This document shows, piece by piece, positions 48,417 through 59,457 of a stretch of 64,000 nt of DNA. Positions within the stretch are counted from its first letter, which is position 1. Each line of letters opens with the position of its first letter. Origin of the DNA: Ceratorhiza oryzae-sativae (taxonomy: Eukaryota; Basidiomycota; Agaricomycetes; Cantharellales; Ceratobasidiaceae); the NCBI GenBank assembly GCA_030998015.1, contig JARWMV010000241.1, positions 310,001-374,000 of the forward strand, written 5' to 3'. The notes below the pieces were generated by a model, which ran no database searches, was not told the DNA's origin, and saw only the letters and a program-made list of their open reading frames with translations. The translations under genes were made by a program, and so were the position numbers.

Positions 48417-50448
48417 ATGATCCTGCCTGTTGCTTCCTTGTTGGCGGTGCTGCCCTATGCTTTGGCTGCCCCCGCTGTATCCTCTGTATCCTCCGCTTCC
48501 TCTGCATCGTCCGCTGCCTCTTCGCAGGTGACGTCTCCAACACCTGCCCTCATCGGCTCTTCCATCCTTTCAAGCTCTGGTACCTCTTCAGCCGCCTCAT
48601 CCACTCCCACCGTGGCTTATGCGTCCGACGACCCAAACGGATCACTCTGGTCCGAGTTCCAAGATGCTGTACCAGTGCCTGAACGGGGAGCCGCAGGCGC
48701 ATCTATTCTAGGGCCTCAGAACATTCCGTTGGATAGACAAGGTCCCGATTTTCTGGCGCCGCCGAGTACTGATAGTGGCTCAGTGTACGTGAATATCTTT
48801 TGGTTAGCATGGCTTATCTCAGGGTGTTTATATGCAGGGCGAATGTGAAGTGGCCGTTCAGTTTGTCGCACAATAGGATCCAGGATGGGGGCTGGGGACG
48901 ACAGCAGAACGGTTGGTCGCGACATACCTCTTGTTTTCGTAGCTAACCTCCTACAGTCGATGATATACCATTGGCCACGGCTATGGCTGGTGTGAATATG
49001 CGACTCAAGGCGGGTGCGATTCGGTGAGTGCTATTACTGCGTGTTGCAAATACCCGCGTAACACAGCATCCGGTAGTGAAATGCACTGGCATACAGCTGC
49101 GGAAGTAAGTGCATATTAATCCACCAATCGGCTCAAAAAAGGCTAATTTTGAGTTTTAGTGGGCCTATGTTTTGGCTGTGAGCTCGTCAACACTGAACTC
49201 AGATCGTTTGCTCAGTGTACTCCACAGGGTAGCTGCCGCGTGAATAGTGTTGATCAGGGAGGTCGAAATTATATCGCGGATGTGGTAAGTATCCCACGCA
49301 TACACAGGACTAAAATCTCTAAAATGTTTGAAGTACCCCGGAGATTTATGGTACTTCCCGGCCGGTATACCCCACGCAATTCAAGGTCTGAACGACACAG
49401 CCGATGGCTGCGAGTTTCTTCTTGTACGTAACGGCTATCGCTCCGCCCGCTCAACCAATTTGTTCATGCATCCCATAGGTGTTCGATGATGGGAAATTCA
49501 GCGAGGATTCGACCTTCCAGGTGACTGATTGGATGGCCCATGTCCCCAAAGAAGTGCTTGCAAAGAACTTCCGGGTTAACGCCTCGGCATTTGACCACAT
49601 TCCAGCTCGCCAGCTCTGGATGCTTCCCAGCGCCGTGCCGACGGGGAGCGCGGAAGAACAAGGTGTGAAGAGCCCGCAGGGAACTGTACCGCTTCCCTAC
49701 ACGTTTGCTGCGAGCAAAGCGCCGGCTACGAATGTGAGATGGTCTGCTTATTTGGGGTTCGGAAGCATTCTACTTACGCACTCTGAATTTCAGTTGACTG
49801 GCGGAAGTGTGAAGGTGATCGACTCTAGAACTTTCAACGTCTCAAAGACAATTGCTGTTGCTGAGGTTACTGTCGTGCAAGGTGGAATCCGAGAGCTTCA
49901 CGTACGCTTGTTTCATTTTTCTATAGAAATACATACTAATGCGATTCTAGTGGCATCCCACTCAACCCGAATGGACATTTTTCATGTAAGCCCGCCTAGG
50001 AAATCGCGAGATCTGTAGTTTATGGTGGTTATTTTTAGTGAAGGGAATGCGCGCATAACGGTCTTCGCTTCTTCGGCTAACGCCCGGACATTCAACTACC
50101 AGGCTGGCGATATTGGTATGTGTTATCTAAAAAAAAAGTGGACGGTAGTTAATATATGCGCTAGGATACGTGCCACCGTCCTTCGGGCATTATGTCGAGA
50201 ACATCGGGAATACTACGCTCAAATTCCTGGAGATCTTCAATTCGGACATTTACGAGGACATTAGCCTTAACCAATGGCTGGCTCTCACCCCGCCGGACAT
50301 GGTGAAGGTAAGTTTGCGGTTTAACTTCAGTCAAAGAGTTGCTTCCCATGCACTTGCATTTATTTAGGCCCACCTGCAGTTATCCGATGACACAATTTCT
50401 AAGCTGCAGAAAGTTAAGCCTATTGTAGTAGGCCCGGGTCAACTATAG
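48417..50448 (+). CDS. Secreted oxalate decarboxylase (bicupin, Mn-dependent)
   Basis: Converts oxalate to formate and CO2, outside the cell or at the wall. Thirteen exons: 48417-48784, 48838-48911, 48957-49023, 49077-49104, 49160-49177 (18 nt), 49228-49284, 49334-49423, 49479-49733, 49794-49901, 49951-49985, 50039-50115, 50165-50307, 50368-50448. Sum 1401 bp, 466 residues. Signal peptide [19 protein letters not shown], then a Ser-rich stretch. Cupin 1: [17 protein letters not shown] (His-x-His and Glu metal ligands) and [15 protein letters not shown]. Cupin 2: [18 protein letters not shown] and [18 protein letters not shown]. The lid region [11 protein letters not shown] carries the SE(D/N) motif that in decarboxylases supplies the catalytic Glu. 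All eight metal ligands are present, so the enzyme should be active. The Ser-rich N-terminal linker is longer than in many homologues. Confidence 0.95.
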
Positions 50449-50919
50449 ACAGAAAACGGCTTCCTCCAGTCTTGTATTAGTAGCCGGAGCCTAATAAACC
50501 AAGCTGTTTTCGTCGTGCTAAACTGATGGGCTACGTGGTGGGATGAAGCGGGGGCGCGTGGTGCAGCGAGGCAGGCGCGTTCAATGCCAGGGGCCAGGTG
50601 ATGGAAAGGAACAAACGACAGACTTGCGCCCAACGCGCGGGGCGGTCCATATACCATCCCAAATAAGGGTCGCTGAGCCAGCACGGCTCCACAACGCGGG
50701 CTTTGCTAGACACATGGTAGATTTGCGTAAGATACTCGTGGAACGGGATGAGGGACCGAGAATTCTAATCAGTCCTCTGAAGTCTTTGAGTTATTCTACT
50801 TACGTTATGTCCAGGAGATGACTAAGCCACCACCTCCCTTTCTATCTGGTCTAGTAACATCTGTCACGTTCCACCAGTTTCTCCTGCCGCCTCCAGCCTA
50901 CGGTGGCTTGGAAAAGGTG

Positions 50920-50926
50920 TATATAA
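50920..50926 (+). promoter_or_regulatory. TATA box of the BAG-domain gene
   Basis: TATATAA, 79 bp before the ATG at 51005, at a plausible core-promoter distance. A strong TATA box fits a stress-inducible co-chaperone, but I see no clear heat-shock element. The interval 50449-50919 upstream holds nothing else that I can support. Confidence 0.55.
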
Positions 50927-51004
50927 CACCGATGAGCGCTGCAGCTCCTCTTGAACTCATCTCCCCCCACATTTAATTTCCCACCCGTTCTTAGCTTCCC
51001 CACC

Positions 51005-52434
51005 ATGTTCGTACTCTCGCACCATCCTTACACGCCACCCTACCAACTATACAGCCCATACCAGCATCTGCTATTAGAACAAGAACTGCAGTGGCGAAAG
51101 AGACTGGATGCGTACCGACGTGGACACTTGGAGGCGGAAGAACTGAACCGATGGCGACAGCATGTGGTCTCGCAAGCAGAACTGGAACGCCGACGACAGG
51201 TGGCCATCGAGGCGGAGCGAGATAGACGCCGATCAACAATGGGTAGTCGAATGGAAGGGTTATTGAACATGCTATACGCGGCACGACCTATGCCATCGCC
51301 GCCTTCCAATTTGGGCTCATCTGGATCCACTTGCGAAGGGGACCTTGAACGGGCTGTTGTTGTAGAAGGGGTGAGGGTCGATGGACCTATAGAAGAAGTG
51401 GGCAGGGCAGGGCGCTATTCAGAGCTAGTCAACAAAATGACTTTGATCGCGCAGGGCTCACCAAGAAGCCAAGACCCGAAGCTTGTTCCTGAATCCGCGG
51501 GACATTCTGACACCACGCCCATTGCGCCAGCCGCCAACCCACAGGTGGATAACACGGAAACTAAGCAGACACATCTGTTGGACACTTCTGTATCTCATGC
51601 TGCCGTCGCCGGAATCCTATCGAGCTTCGATTCGATGAAATGCGAGTTTACGTTCCCGGTTCAACTAGACTTTCTACCATCATCACTTTCGTCTGACTCG
51701 CCAAAGCTTTCATATGCCTCAATTAACGCCCCACTTCACCAGTACGAGCACGTGCTGACTCGCCTACTGACGGGGTTGGATGCAGTGGACTCGCATGGAG
51801 ACGAAGAGGAAAGGGAGGCGAGGAAAGAGGCAGTGAAGGTCATCGAGAAGGAGTTGGCACGACTGGATAAGTGGAAGGTAGAGGAATGGGTAAAGAAGAA
51901 CAAGAGTGGGATGGGGCTGAAGGCAGGAGAAGTTGAAGAGCCAAGGATAGAAGGAGATCTTGAAGAAAAAATCTCGGGCGGCGTGCCGGAGGGAATCATG
52001 GAGGAAATTCATGCCAGCGTTGCACCGTTACCCAACGAGTGCAAGTTGTGCGAAACGGGTGAAGTGCTCAAATCACCAGAGCAAGGAGAGCTTATCCCAT
52101 CCTCACTCGATCATCCAACTACTCGTGTCCCTCGTGAAGCCGAGCATCAATTGGAGGCAATGTGCAGGGTTTGTCTGCAGCCACTCGGCGACGTTCACTC
52201 CCTGTGGGGCAGTGCTCTAGTTACAATAGCACCACGGCCCCGAATCAAATACCTGCTCAACAGCTATCGCTGGGCGAAGCATCGAGCTCGGATGAGAGCG
52301 AATCGGAAACGGACGAGTACGTTGACCTGGATTGCTTCACATCTGGGTCAGAAACGGAGAGCGAGGCAGAAGAAGCAGATGTGGAAGGGGCTACAGAGTT
52401 GGCGGGCATGGAGGAGTGGGAGCTGGACTTCTGA
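51005..52434 (+). CDS. BAG-domain co-chaperone-like protein
   Basis: Two exons, 51005-52161 and 52221-52434, sum 1371 bp, 456 residues. The N-terminus is Tyr/Pro-rich (LSHHPYTPPYQLYSPYQHLL), then a charged helix (L-E-R-R-R-Q-V-A-I-E-A-E-R-D-R-R-R). Residues ~217-300 have EFTFPVQLDFLP followed by LHQYEHVLTRLLTGLDAVDS and AVKVIEKELARLDKWKVEEW, the three-helix BAG pattern. BAG domains bind the Hsp70 nucleotide-binding domain and promote nucleotide exchange. The C-terminus is Ser/Glu-rich and acidic (SSSDESESETDEYVDL ... EEWELDF). The intron is inferred: without it the frame continues into a basic, unlikely tail of 77 residues. An intron of 59 bp with GTGCAG donor restores the acidic tail. Confidence 0.82.
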
Positions 52435-52860
52435 GCCGCATCGGCTGAGCACAATGAGTTTTCGTTAGTCTCATTCTGTTGTTCTTCCATTGCTGTGTAT
52501 CATTATAACGTTTCAATGCTTATATTCAAGTATGTATCGATACCTCCAACGTCGTCCCTCCCCAGTTCAGCTGAGTGATTGAATTTTGTCAAGCAGCCAA
52601 GTTCTTTATTTTAATTACAGCTTTTAATGTATATAAATCCTTATTTCTCGCGTAAACTTCTAGGGGTTGGCTTGCCATATAGTGGCTATGGCAGAGACGA
52701 AGAACTTCTAATCTGACATGTTTCCCCCTAGAGGGTTATCTTAAGCTTGCACAATTGTGATATAAAGAGCTATGTATTTTCAGATAGGACATAGAGTAGA
52801 ATAAGCTCGAAAAGAGTATTCAGCGTATAATAGATATTCCTAATCCACATATTCAGTCGG
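52435..52860. other. Convergent 3' flanks of BAG gene and first MATE gene
   Basis: About 430 bp, AT-rich, with no coding signal. It should hold both polyadenylation regions. Confidence 0.6.
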
Positions 52861-55001
52861 TTATGCGTGGGTCTCTTCACCCCTAGCTTCTTCCCTAGTT
52901 TTAATTCTTTCCTTTGCATTCAATACCTGAATATCCCAGTCTAATCGTGAGACTATTGTATATAGTGAAACCGCGATGAACGTCAGTGCAGTGGCTATGC
53001 CAACCCAAAGACCGAATAATCCGAGCTGATGTGAGAACGCTAGGAACACACCCAGTGGTATCCCTGAACAAAACAAACGTTAGCAACCAGAGGTGCTAAA
53101 AATCATTGTATGAAGAAACATTCTGACGAGCAGGAAAAAAAGAACGAGAAAAGCGAAGTCCGATTGGAAGGGGACATACCAAAGACGTAGTATCCAAAGA
53201 AACTTGCGGTCGCACCGGTCGTGATCTTTCCACATGCACGAAGTATACCTGCTGTAGTTGCATAGGTCGCATCCATGACCTGTGGTTTAGGTTTTGTTAT
53301 TATGATCACTCTGCTAGAGATATACGCGCATATACCTGATAAGCAGCGAGCAGCGGCACGACACTGAAACCAACTTGGCGACTGCTGGATCGCCGTTGAA
53401 CAAGCACGCTAGCCGGGAATGCAAGCTCATGAAGATTGATCTATAAACTTTTAGCTGTGGATCCGAGCAGAAAGAGACGAATCCATGGACATACCCCAAA
53501 GTAAGGCCTTGAACCACTGCTAGTGCCATTGCAACCCTTGATGCAATCAATGCGCCTCTGGCATCCCCTGCACCTAAAAGGTTTCCAACCCGAATGGCGG
53601 AAGCTACCCCCAGCCCGGCATGAGCCAAGTATGCCGAACTGGCTGAGACGGCTAGAATGCTTTGAGCTGCAAGGGTCACTGGTCCGAACCTGAAAGGTTC
53701 GATAAGGTTCATGAGAACGAAATGAGGTAACGAGACAAAATAGCTGACTGTGAAGCGGCCAAACTAATGAACTCCCAGCCCCACCACGAGGCTACGCTCT
53801 GGCCGACACCTCCTAGACCCAAGAAGAAAAGTTTGGGGAGGTCTGTAAACGCTCTAGACGAGATAGGGTGCCACGCTGTACGAGGTGCGAAAAAAACTCC
53901 GTAAGTGATGTAGAGAGAAGAGACAAGTAGCATAGAGATTGAGGTTGCGATAGGTGCCCCAATGAATCTGCTCAAGTCCATTGGAATAGGATGAGTGCGG
54001 GATACGAAAGAATGCGCACCCAAGCCGAAAGGGTTCTGGGCCCCAGACAAGGAAGTAATTGAGCCCCACGTTGATCGGTGTGACAATCATGACTACAACC
54101 GAAGGGACATGCATGAGGCCTTGGGCCTGGAAGTATCGTCTATTTGTTACAGATAGTGTCGGCATATATGATCCAGCTGACCCAAAATTGAATACCAACC
54201 TTGTAATTCGATTAAAGGCAAAGGATGGGAGTAGAAAGACCAGATATCTCAGATAAAGTGCAGCGTATCGAGCAACGACTGGGTCTTGCCGCAGGTACAG
54301 AAAAATATGTTCAGCATTAAGCCAAATGGCAAGGACAGGCTAAGCATCTGGTTAGCGCACTGCCCGGTGATTACATGCTGCCGAAACTGACCATGATTAA
54401 CATGCCCATCAAGACTAACATCCTTTGTGTCCATAGCCCGACATGTGAGGGACGTTCGCTCGTCCACGCTTGAGGTAACACCGACTCCAGTGCACTCGTG
54501 AATCCTTGAACGATGCTCAGCCCAGTGACGCCAGCTGTGATTTCCCCTAGGGCAGCACCGGCGAGCTTCTCAGTGGAGAGATGGCCGATGGATACGACCG
54601 ACGTGATCAGGAAGGAATATTCAAGAAGCATAGTGCTAGGGTAGGTCAATTGACGAGCTTCAATTGGGCACTTCAAAAACACTTGCCAGATTGTTGGTGC
54701 CGCGTACCGAACAAGCACCTACTCCGCCAAGCGTTCTTTAGAACAGATCGACGCCACTCCTCCAGTTAATAGCTACCTTCATTTCATTCATGGCCTCTAC
54801 CCAAGTCATCCCTACTACTCGGTCATCAGCGGTGAGTAGAGGCGTTTCATCGTCGACAGAGACATAATTTATCGTCGGAATCTTGGTCATTGAGTTCCTG
54901 CGCGAGGCAACTACAGCCATGGTGCCATAGCTCCTGATAGATGCGCTTGCTGAACTGCTCCTAGAACGAGAACTAACGGCCGTACTTGTGCTAGCGCTCA
55001 T
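52861..55001 (-). CDS. MATE-family multidrug/toxin efflux transporter, copy 1 (one frame break)
   Basis: Twelve-helix Na+/H+-coupled antiporter family (two MatE domains). Start MSASTSTAVSSRSRSSSASA (cytosolic Ser-rich tail), exons from 55001-54777, 54718-54687 and 54635 onward to stop 52861. MatE 1: LLEYSFLITSVVSIGHLST, LPQAWTSERPSHVGLWTQRM, FQAQGLMHVPSVVVMIVTPI, NYFLVWGPEPFRLG. MatE 2: FIGAPIATSISMLLVSSLYI, WWGWEFISLAASQ, GVASAIRVGNLLGAGDARGA, AGILRACGKITTGATASFFG and GIPLGVFLAFSHQLGLFGLW. Intron 2 needs a GC donor (ATCTG|GCAAGTG at 54686). Near 53376 one base is missing between AVAKL and VGFSVVPLLAAYQ. Copy 2 is intact there. Closely related to the neighbour at 56039; substrate unknown. Confidence 0.87.
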
Positions 55002-55340
55002 GTGGAAGACACAAGAGGGGGACGTGCGAGGCAACGCAACGCAATGGCATGAGCGACGCCGTTTATACCTGCCAATTTGAGAGGGTTTTGTTTCCGCGAG
55101 GCTAGCCAACATGCGAATCTAAAATTTAAGTTCAAAGAGTTCGTGACAAGTTTGAACTAGCTTTCGGACGAGCATTCCCTGTTCGAAGAGTTGGGTTTGA
55201 TAGATGAAAATCATTTGCCATTCGGTGGGAACTTATCATGACGCCGTTGTGGGCTGATGGCGTCTAACGTACCCCGAAGCGAGAATTCGGGAGCCTTCTT
55301 CGCCAGCAGCGTTATCCCACGCTCGCTCCTCTATACAGCT

Positions 55341-55696
55341 CAGATGTCCAAAAAATTTGGATCCTCAAAAGGGCCTCTTTCTGACCAATATAGCTAGTTA
55401 TAGTGGTTATACCCAACATGAAATCTGGATGTTTCACCTAAATACTGGAATTTGGCTTGAATGTCCATTTTCATGAGGGGTATGCAAGTAATAGCTCTTC
55501 ATTCTTTTGACAGGACTAAGAATCACACAAAATCACACGAGCCAGCCCTGGTCTCCATCTCCCTGAACTGGATCATTTTGACAATTTAAGCTACCTTGTG
55601 CAAAACATCCATATTATATGTGCTGTAAGACCACTATTCTTGGGCAAATTAGTCAAAAAGTGGCCCTTTTTGGGATCCAAAAAAATTGGGTGTCTG
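55341..55696. mobile_element. Probable MITE / non-autonomous DNA transposon (356 bp) between the MATE genes
   Basis: The left end (55341-55395) and the reverse complement of the right end (55640-55696) align over about 55 bp. They share CAGA at the tip, then TTTGGATCC, AAAAGGGCC and a CTTTxTGAC motif, with scattered mismatches. The central ~240 bp has no open frame. The similarity may extend a few bases outward to about 55334-55703. No clear target-site duplication is visible. The element lies in the promoter region of copy 1. Confidence 0.6.
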
Positions 55697-56038
55697 CATT
55701 GTACAGAGCTCTCGCAACCAACAAACCATCGCTATCTTTTTTACAACATTTGGAACTAGCCCTAGTGATGATGTGCGGTGGTTTGTCAAGCAAACATTGT
55801 CTGTTTCTGGATCAGCTGACCGATAGAGTACATCTCGGATGAAAAGAAAGTTATCGATGGATCAGGGAACATCGACGCATTATGTATGTGAATCGTCACA
55901 GAAGTTCCCATCGATAACCTTAGCTTTGTTCTCCGCTTCTCGCTCCCAGTTATTCGGCAGACTATAAAATACATCTGAAGCTAAAGTGTACCAGTATCAT
56001 ATGAACCAATACGCATGGTGGGGTAGCATATCTGTACA

Positions 56039-58125
56039 TCACGCATGTAAGCCTCCATTGGCGTTAACATCCCCTGCATCAATCCTCTGTTTCGCTTCTT
56101 GTACTTGAACATCCCAGTCTAGTTGGATCACAACCATGTAGAGTACGACACCGACGAATAACAAGGCCGAGGCTAAACCGATCCACAAACCGAACAAGCC
56201 GAGGTGACGCACAAATGCAAGATATATGCCGAGGGGGATACCTATTTGGCAAATGAATGAGTTTATGGAAAAATATGAGAACCCGATTACCAAGGATGTG
56301 GGGCCAGAGGTGTCGGAGTTCAGCAACAGTACGTACCCAAAATATAATATCCGGCAAAGTTCGAAGCTGCCCCAGTCGTAATTTTTCCGCATGCACGAAG
56401 TATACCGGCTGTGACCGCTGCAATACCATCCGCCACCTATTGCGAGTCAATTGTTAGCATGAACTAGTTTGACTGGGTAGGTATATGCGGGCACACACTT
56501 GATATATGGCAAGCAGTGGCACAATGCCTCCAACTATTTTTGCGACTTCCGGGTCGTTGTTGAAGAAATACGCCAATCGCGAATGCAGAATCAGGAGTAT
56601 GGCTGCCAGAACCAAGCTTTGGATAAATGCCAATACAACTGTGATTTTTGACGTGAGCAGCGCTCCTTGGGCATCTCCCGCACCAAGCAGGTTTCCTATT
56701 CTAACAGCGGATGCGACGCCCAATGCTGCGGGAGCCATATACGTCGATATTGACGTGCTGACTAGTACACTTTGGGCTGCGAGGGTGGTTGGTCCGAGCC
56801 TGGTAACCAGTTAGAATCTAACCCGAGCAATATCGAAATACGTACTGTGACGCGGACAGACTGGCGAGCTCCCAGCTCCACCACTCAGCCGCGCTCTGGG
56901 CGACCCCGCTGAGGCCTAAAGTAAACAGCTTTGGGAGGCCAGTAAATGTTTTAGATGTAATCGGGTGCCAGGCTTCGCGCGACGCGAAGAAGATTCCATA
57001 AATAAGATAAAGAGAGGACATCAAAGTCATAGAAATCGAAGTTGCGATAGGTGCACCGATGAATCTGGTTTGTTCCTTTTTAGCATAGGCGAAGAGGTTT
57101 GAGGTATTTGGAGAGTGAACAAGGGGCGTACCCGAGTCGAATATTTTCTGGTCCCCAGACAAGGAGATAATTGAGTGCCATGTTGACTGGCGCAACGATC
57201 ATAGTAATCATAGAGGGCACATGCATCAGGCCTTGAGCTTGGAAATATCGCCTATTGACGCGAATCAGCATATAGTAACACTCGTGATCAAGTGCTAGCC
57301 CGTAACTGACCTAACCACTTGGTTGAATCCATAAGCCGGGAGCTGAAATATCGCATGTCTGAGATAAGTGGATGCATATCCAGCAATTATGGGGTCTTGT
57401 CGGAGGCGTAGCAGGATGGATTCGGCATTGAGCCAAATCCCTATAATGGGCTGTATATCTTAAATTGGCATTTACAGAAACAAAGGCCAAAAGCCTGAAA
57501 CTTACCGCGGTCAATGAAATCACCAATACCAGCATCCTTTGTGCCCACAACCCGACGTGCGACGGATGTTCGCTCGTCCACGCCTGAGGCAACACGGAAT
57601 CGAGTGCACAGGCAAAGCCTTGGAGGATACTCAACCCCGTGACAGCAGACGTGATTTCACCTAGGGCAGCCCCAGCGAGCATTTCGGTAGAAAGGTGACC
57701 GATCGACACAACTGAAGTCACCACGAATGAATATTCGAGGAGCATCGTGCTGAAATAATAATCGTAAAAAAGCCAAAAACATTGAGAGCAGAATCTATCA
57801 GACGCACCAGACTGTTGGCACAGCATATCGAACGAGGACCTCAATGCTCAAATGTCAGCTGAAGTTCGAGGCTATTACTCTAATCATCGATACATACCCC
57901 TGCTTCTTTCAATAGCACCCCCCAAGGTTGATTCTGCACCGTTCCCCGACTACCACCTAGTAATGGTACCTCTTCCTCAGCTGTGATATCGCTCACTGTG
58001 GGGATCTTGAACATCGAGGCGTTTCGAGACTGAGAGCCAAAGACTGTTGTAGAGCCATAGCTTCGGACAGAACCACTCGTTGAACCACTTCTCGAGCGAG
58101 AGCTATCTGGTGTACTGCTATTCAT
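56039..58125 (-). CDS. MATE-family multidrug/toxin efflux transporter, copy 2
   Basis: Same fold and intron layout as copy 1. Exons begin 58125-57898, 57839-57808, 57749-57506; the last exon is about 56251-56039. Start MNSSTPDSSRSRSGSTSGSV, a Ser/Arg-rich cytosolic tail; then MFKIPTVSDITAEEEVPLLG with an acidic-dileucine (EEEVPLL) sorting-type signal, suggesting vacuolar or endosomal routing. MatE 1: YAVPTVCTMLLEYSFVVTSV, LPQAWTSEHPSHVGLWAQRM, RYFQAQGLMHVPSMITMIVA, NMALNYLLVWGPENIRLG. MatE 2: FIGAPIATSISMTLMSSLYL, GVASAVRIGNLLGAGDAQGA, GIPLGIYLAFVRHLGLFGLW. Intron 2 has a normal GT donor where copy 1 has GC. No frame break seen. The two genes arose by tandem duplication. Confidence 0.9.
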
Positions 58126-59457
58126 GAGTCTATAGCAGGAGGGGGGAGAGCATGAAAGACAACAAATGTCGTCACGCATGTCACTTATATCTATCCGCCG
58201 GAACGTGTGTCCACGATAGCCTGAGGTATTTGACGAGTCAACACGAGGCCTAGGACTTTGTACTAACAGAGAAAATCTAGATCGAATCCGCCAATTGTTT
58301 TGGATGAGGGGTTTCCTGTTCGGTAGCCGGATTTGATAGATAACTGTCTGGCTGCTCCGGAATGTGCTTTGCGGTCCCGCCGTGGCAAGGAGATTGGTTA
58401 AATTAAGGAATGATGTAATCTATGTAGCTGGCTTTTTGATTGTTGTCGGGAACCGAATAGGCTTACCGCTCTTTCGGAAATTATATCTTACTCTTTGCGC
58501 CAGAGGGCCGTTTCCCATGAACAAACTTCCGCACATTCGAAACAACCAGATAGTTATGGGGTACGGGAGGGTAGAACGCCGGGTCATGTACGAGCTAATA
58601 AGTGTAATGTAGTGGACATCTCCATATCAAGCCTGACATCCCTGCTGGCGGACTTGTCCTGGAAAATGTCAGCGTGACCGTAGGTTGAGCCGGCGCGCTC
58701 TGGGCCACAAGTGTAGTGGACGAGTGTCCTCAAGTGATGGGGTTTCTGTTCGCTTTCGTAGCAGACCCATGACGCGTTGCGGTTCCGCCGGTTTACAAAA
58801 GCGGATTAGATTATGATGTTTAGACTCGATCACGATCGGGACCCGATCATCGAGCGAGCCAAACAGTGCGCGATATGGAGTCATCAGGTTTTCTCGGTGC
58901 GAGGACCAAGGTAAAGGTAGGAATAGCGGCCCAAGCGCACGTACCAACTCGGGGGTCGTGGGCCCTTCTTGGAGCGTACTCTGCGCTCCGATCTGTATCA
59001 TCATATTACACAGCTTTGTATGTCTGCCTCGTGATTGTGGTGCGAACTGGCCGGAACACGTAGCATGGACCGCGCCGATAGATTTATCATTTGAATAGGG
59101 GCGAAGTAGGAAATATGAATTTATTCGGCAGACGGACTGGTGCTTGCAGGTTAAGCGAGAACCTCCATCAACACGCGGCAGAGGTGACGCTACGCTCATC
59201 AAACGCCGCAGCTGTTCTCCTCGCGAAACGCATGCGCTCACCCGGATAGCGCAGGCTCGGACCAAGCAATGTCAAAGTGCACTCACCGCTCGCTCCGCGT
59301 GGTTTGTAGATTATGAGCAATTATCTCGTGGCACCCATCCTACCTGCCTAGGAATGGTGGGCGGGATATCAAAATCGGGAGAGGAGGACTCAAGCATGAG
59401 CGGGTCTGAAGATCATTGTGGAATGCGCATTAGATACGTAAATATAAATCGTGGCTA
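58126..59457. other. Intergenic, about 1.3 kb
   Basis: It includes the promoter of MATE copy 2 and the 3' flank of the peptidase gene. A 198-codon open frame on the minus strand (59265-58669) has no recognisable motif and no partner exons. I do not call it a gene, though it is the longest unexplained frame in this interval. Confidence 0.5.

Noticed and set aside
58669..59265. 198-codon open frame on the minus strand
   Set aside because: No signal peptide, motif, repeat or partner exon, and composition is basic and irregular; probably a chance open frame in the peptidase/MATE spacer.
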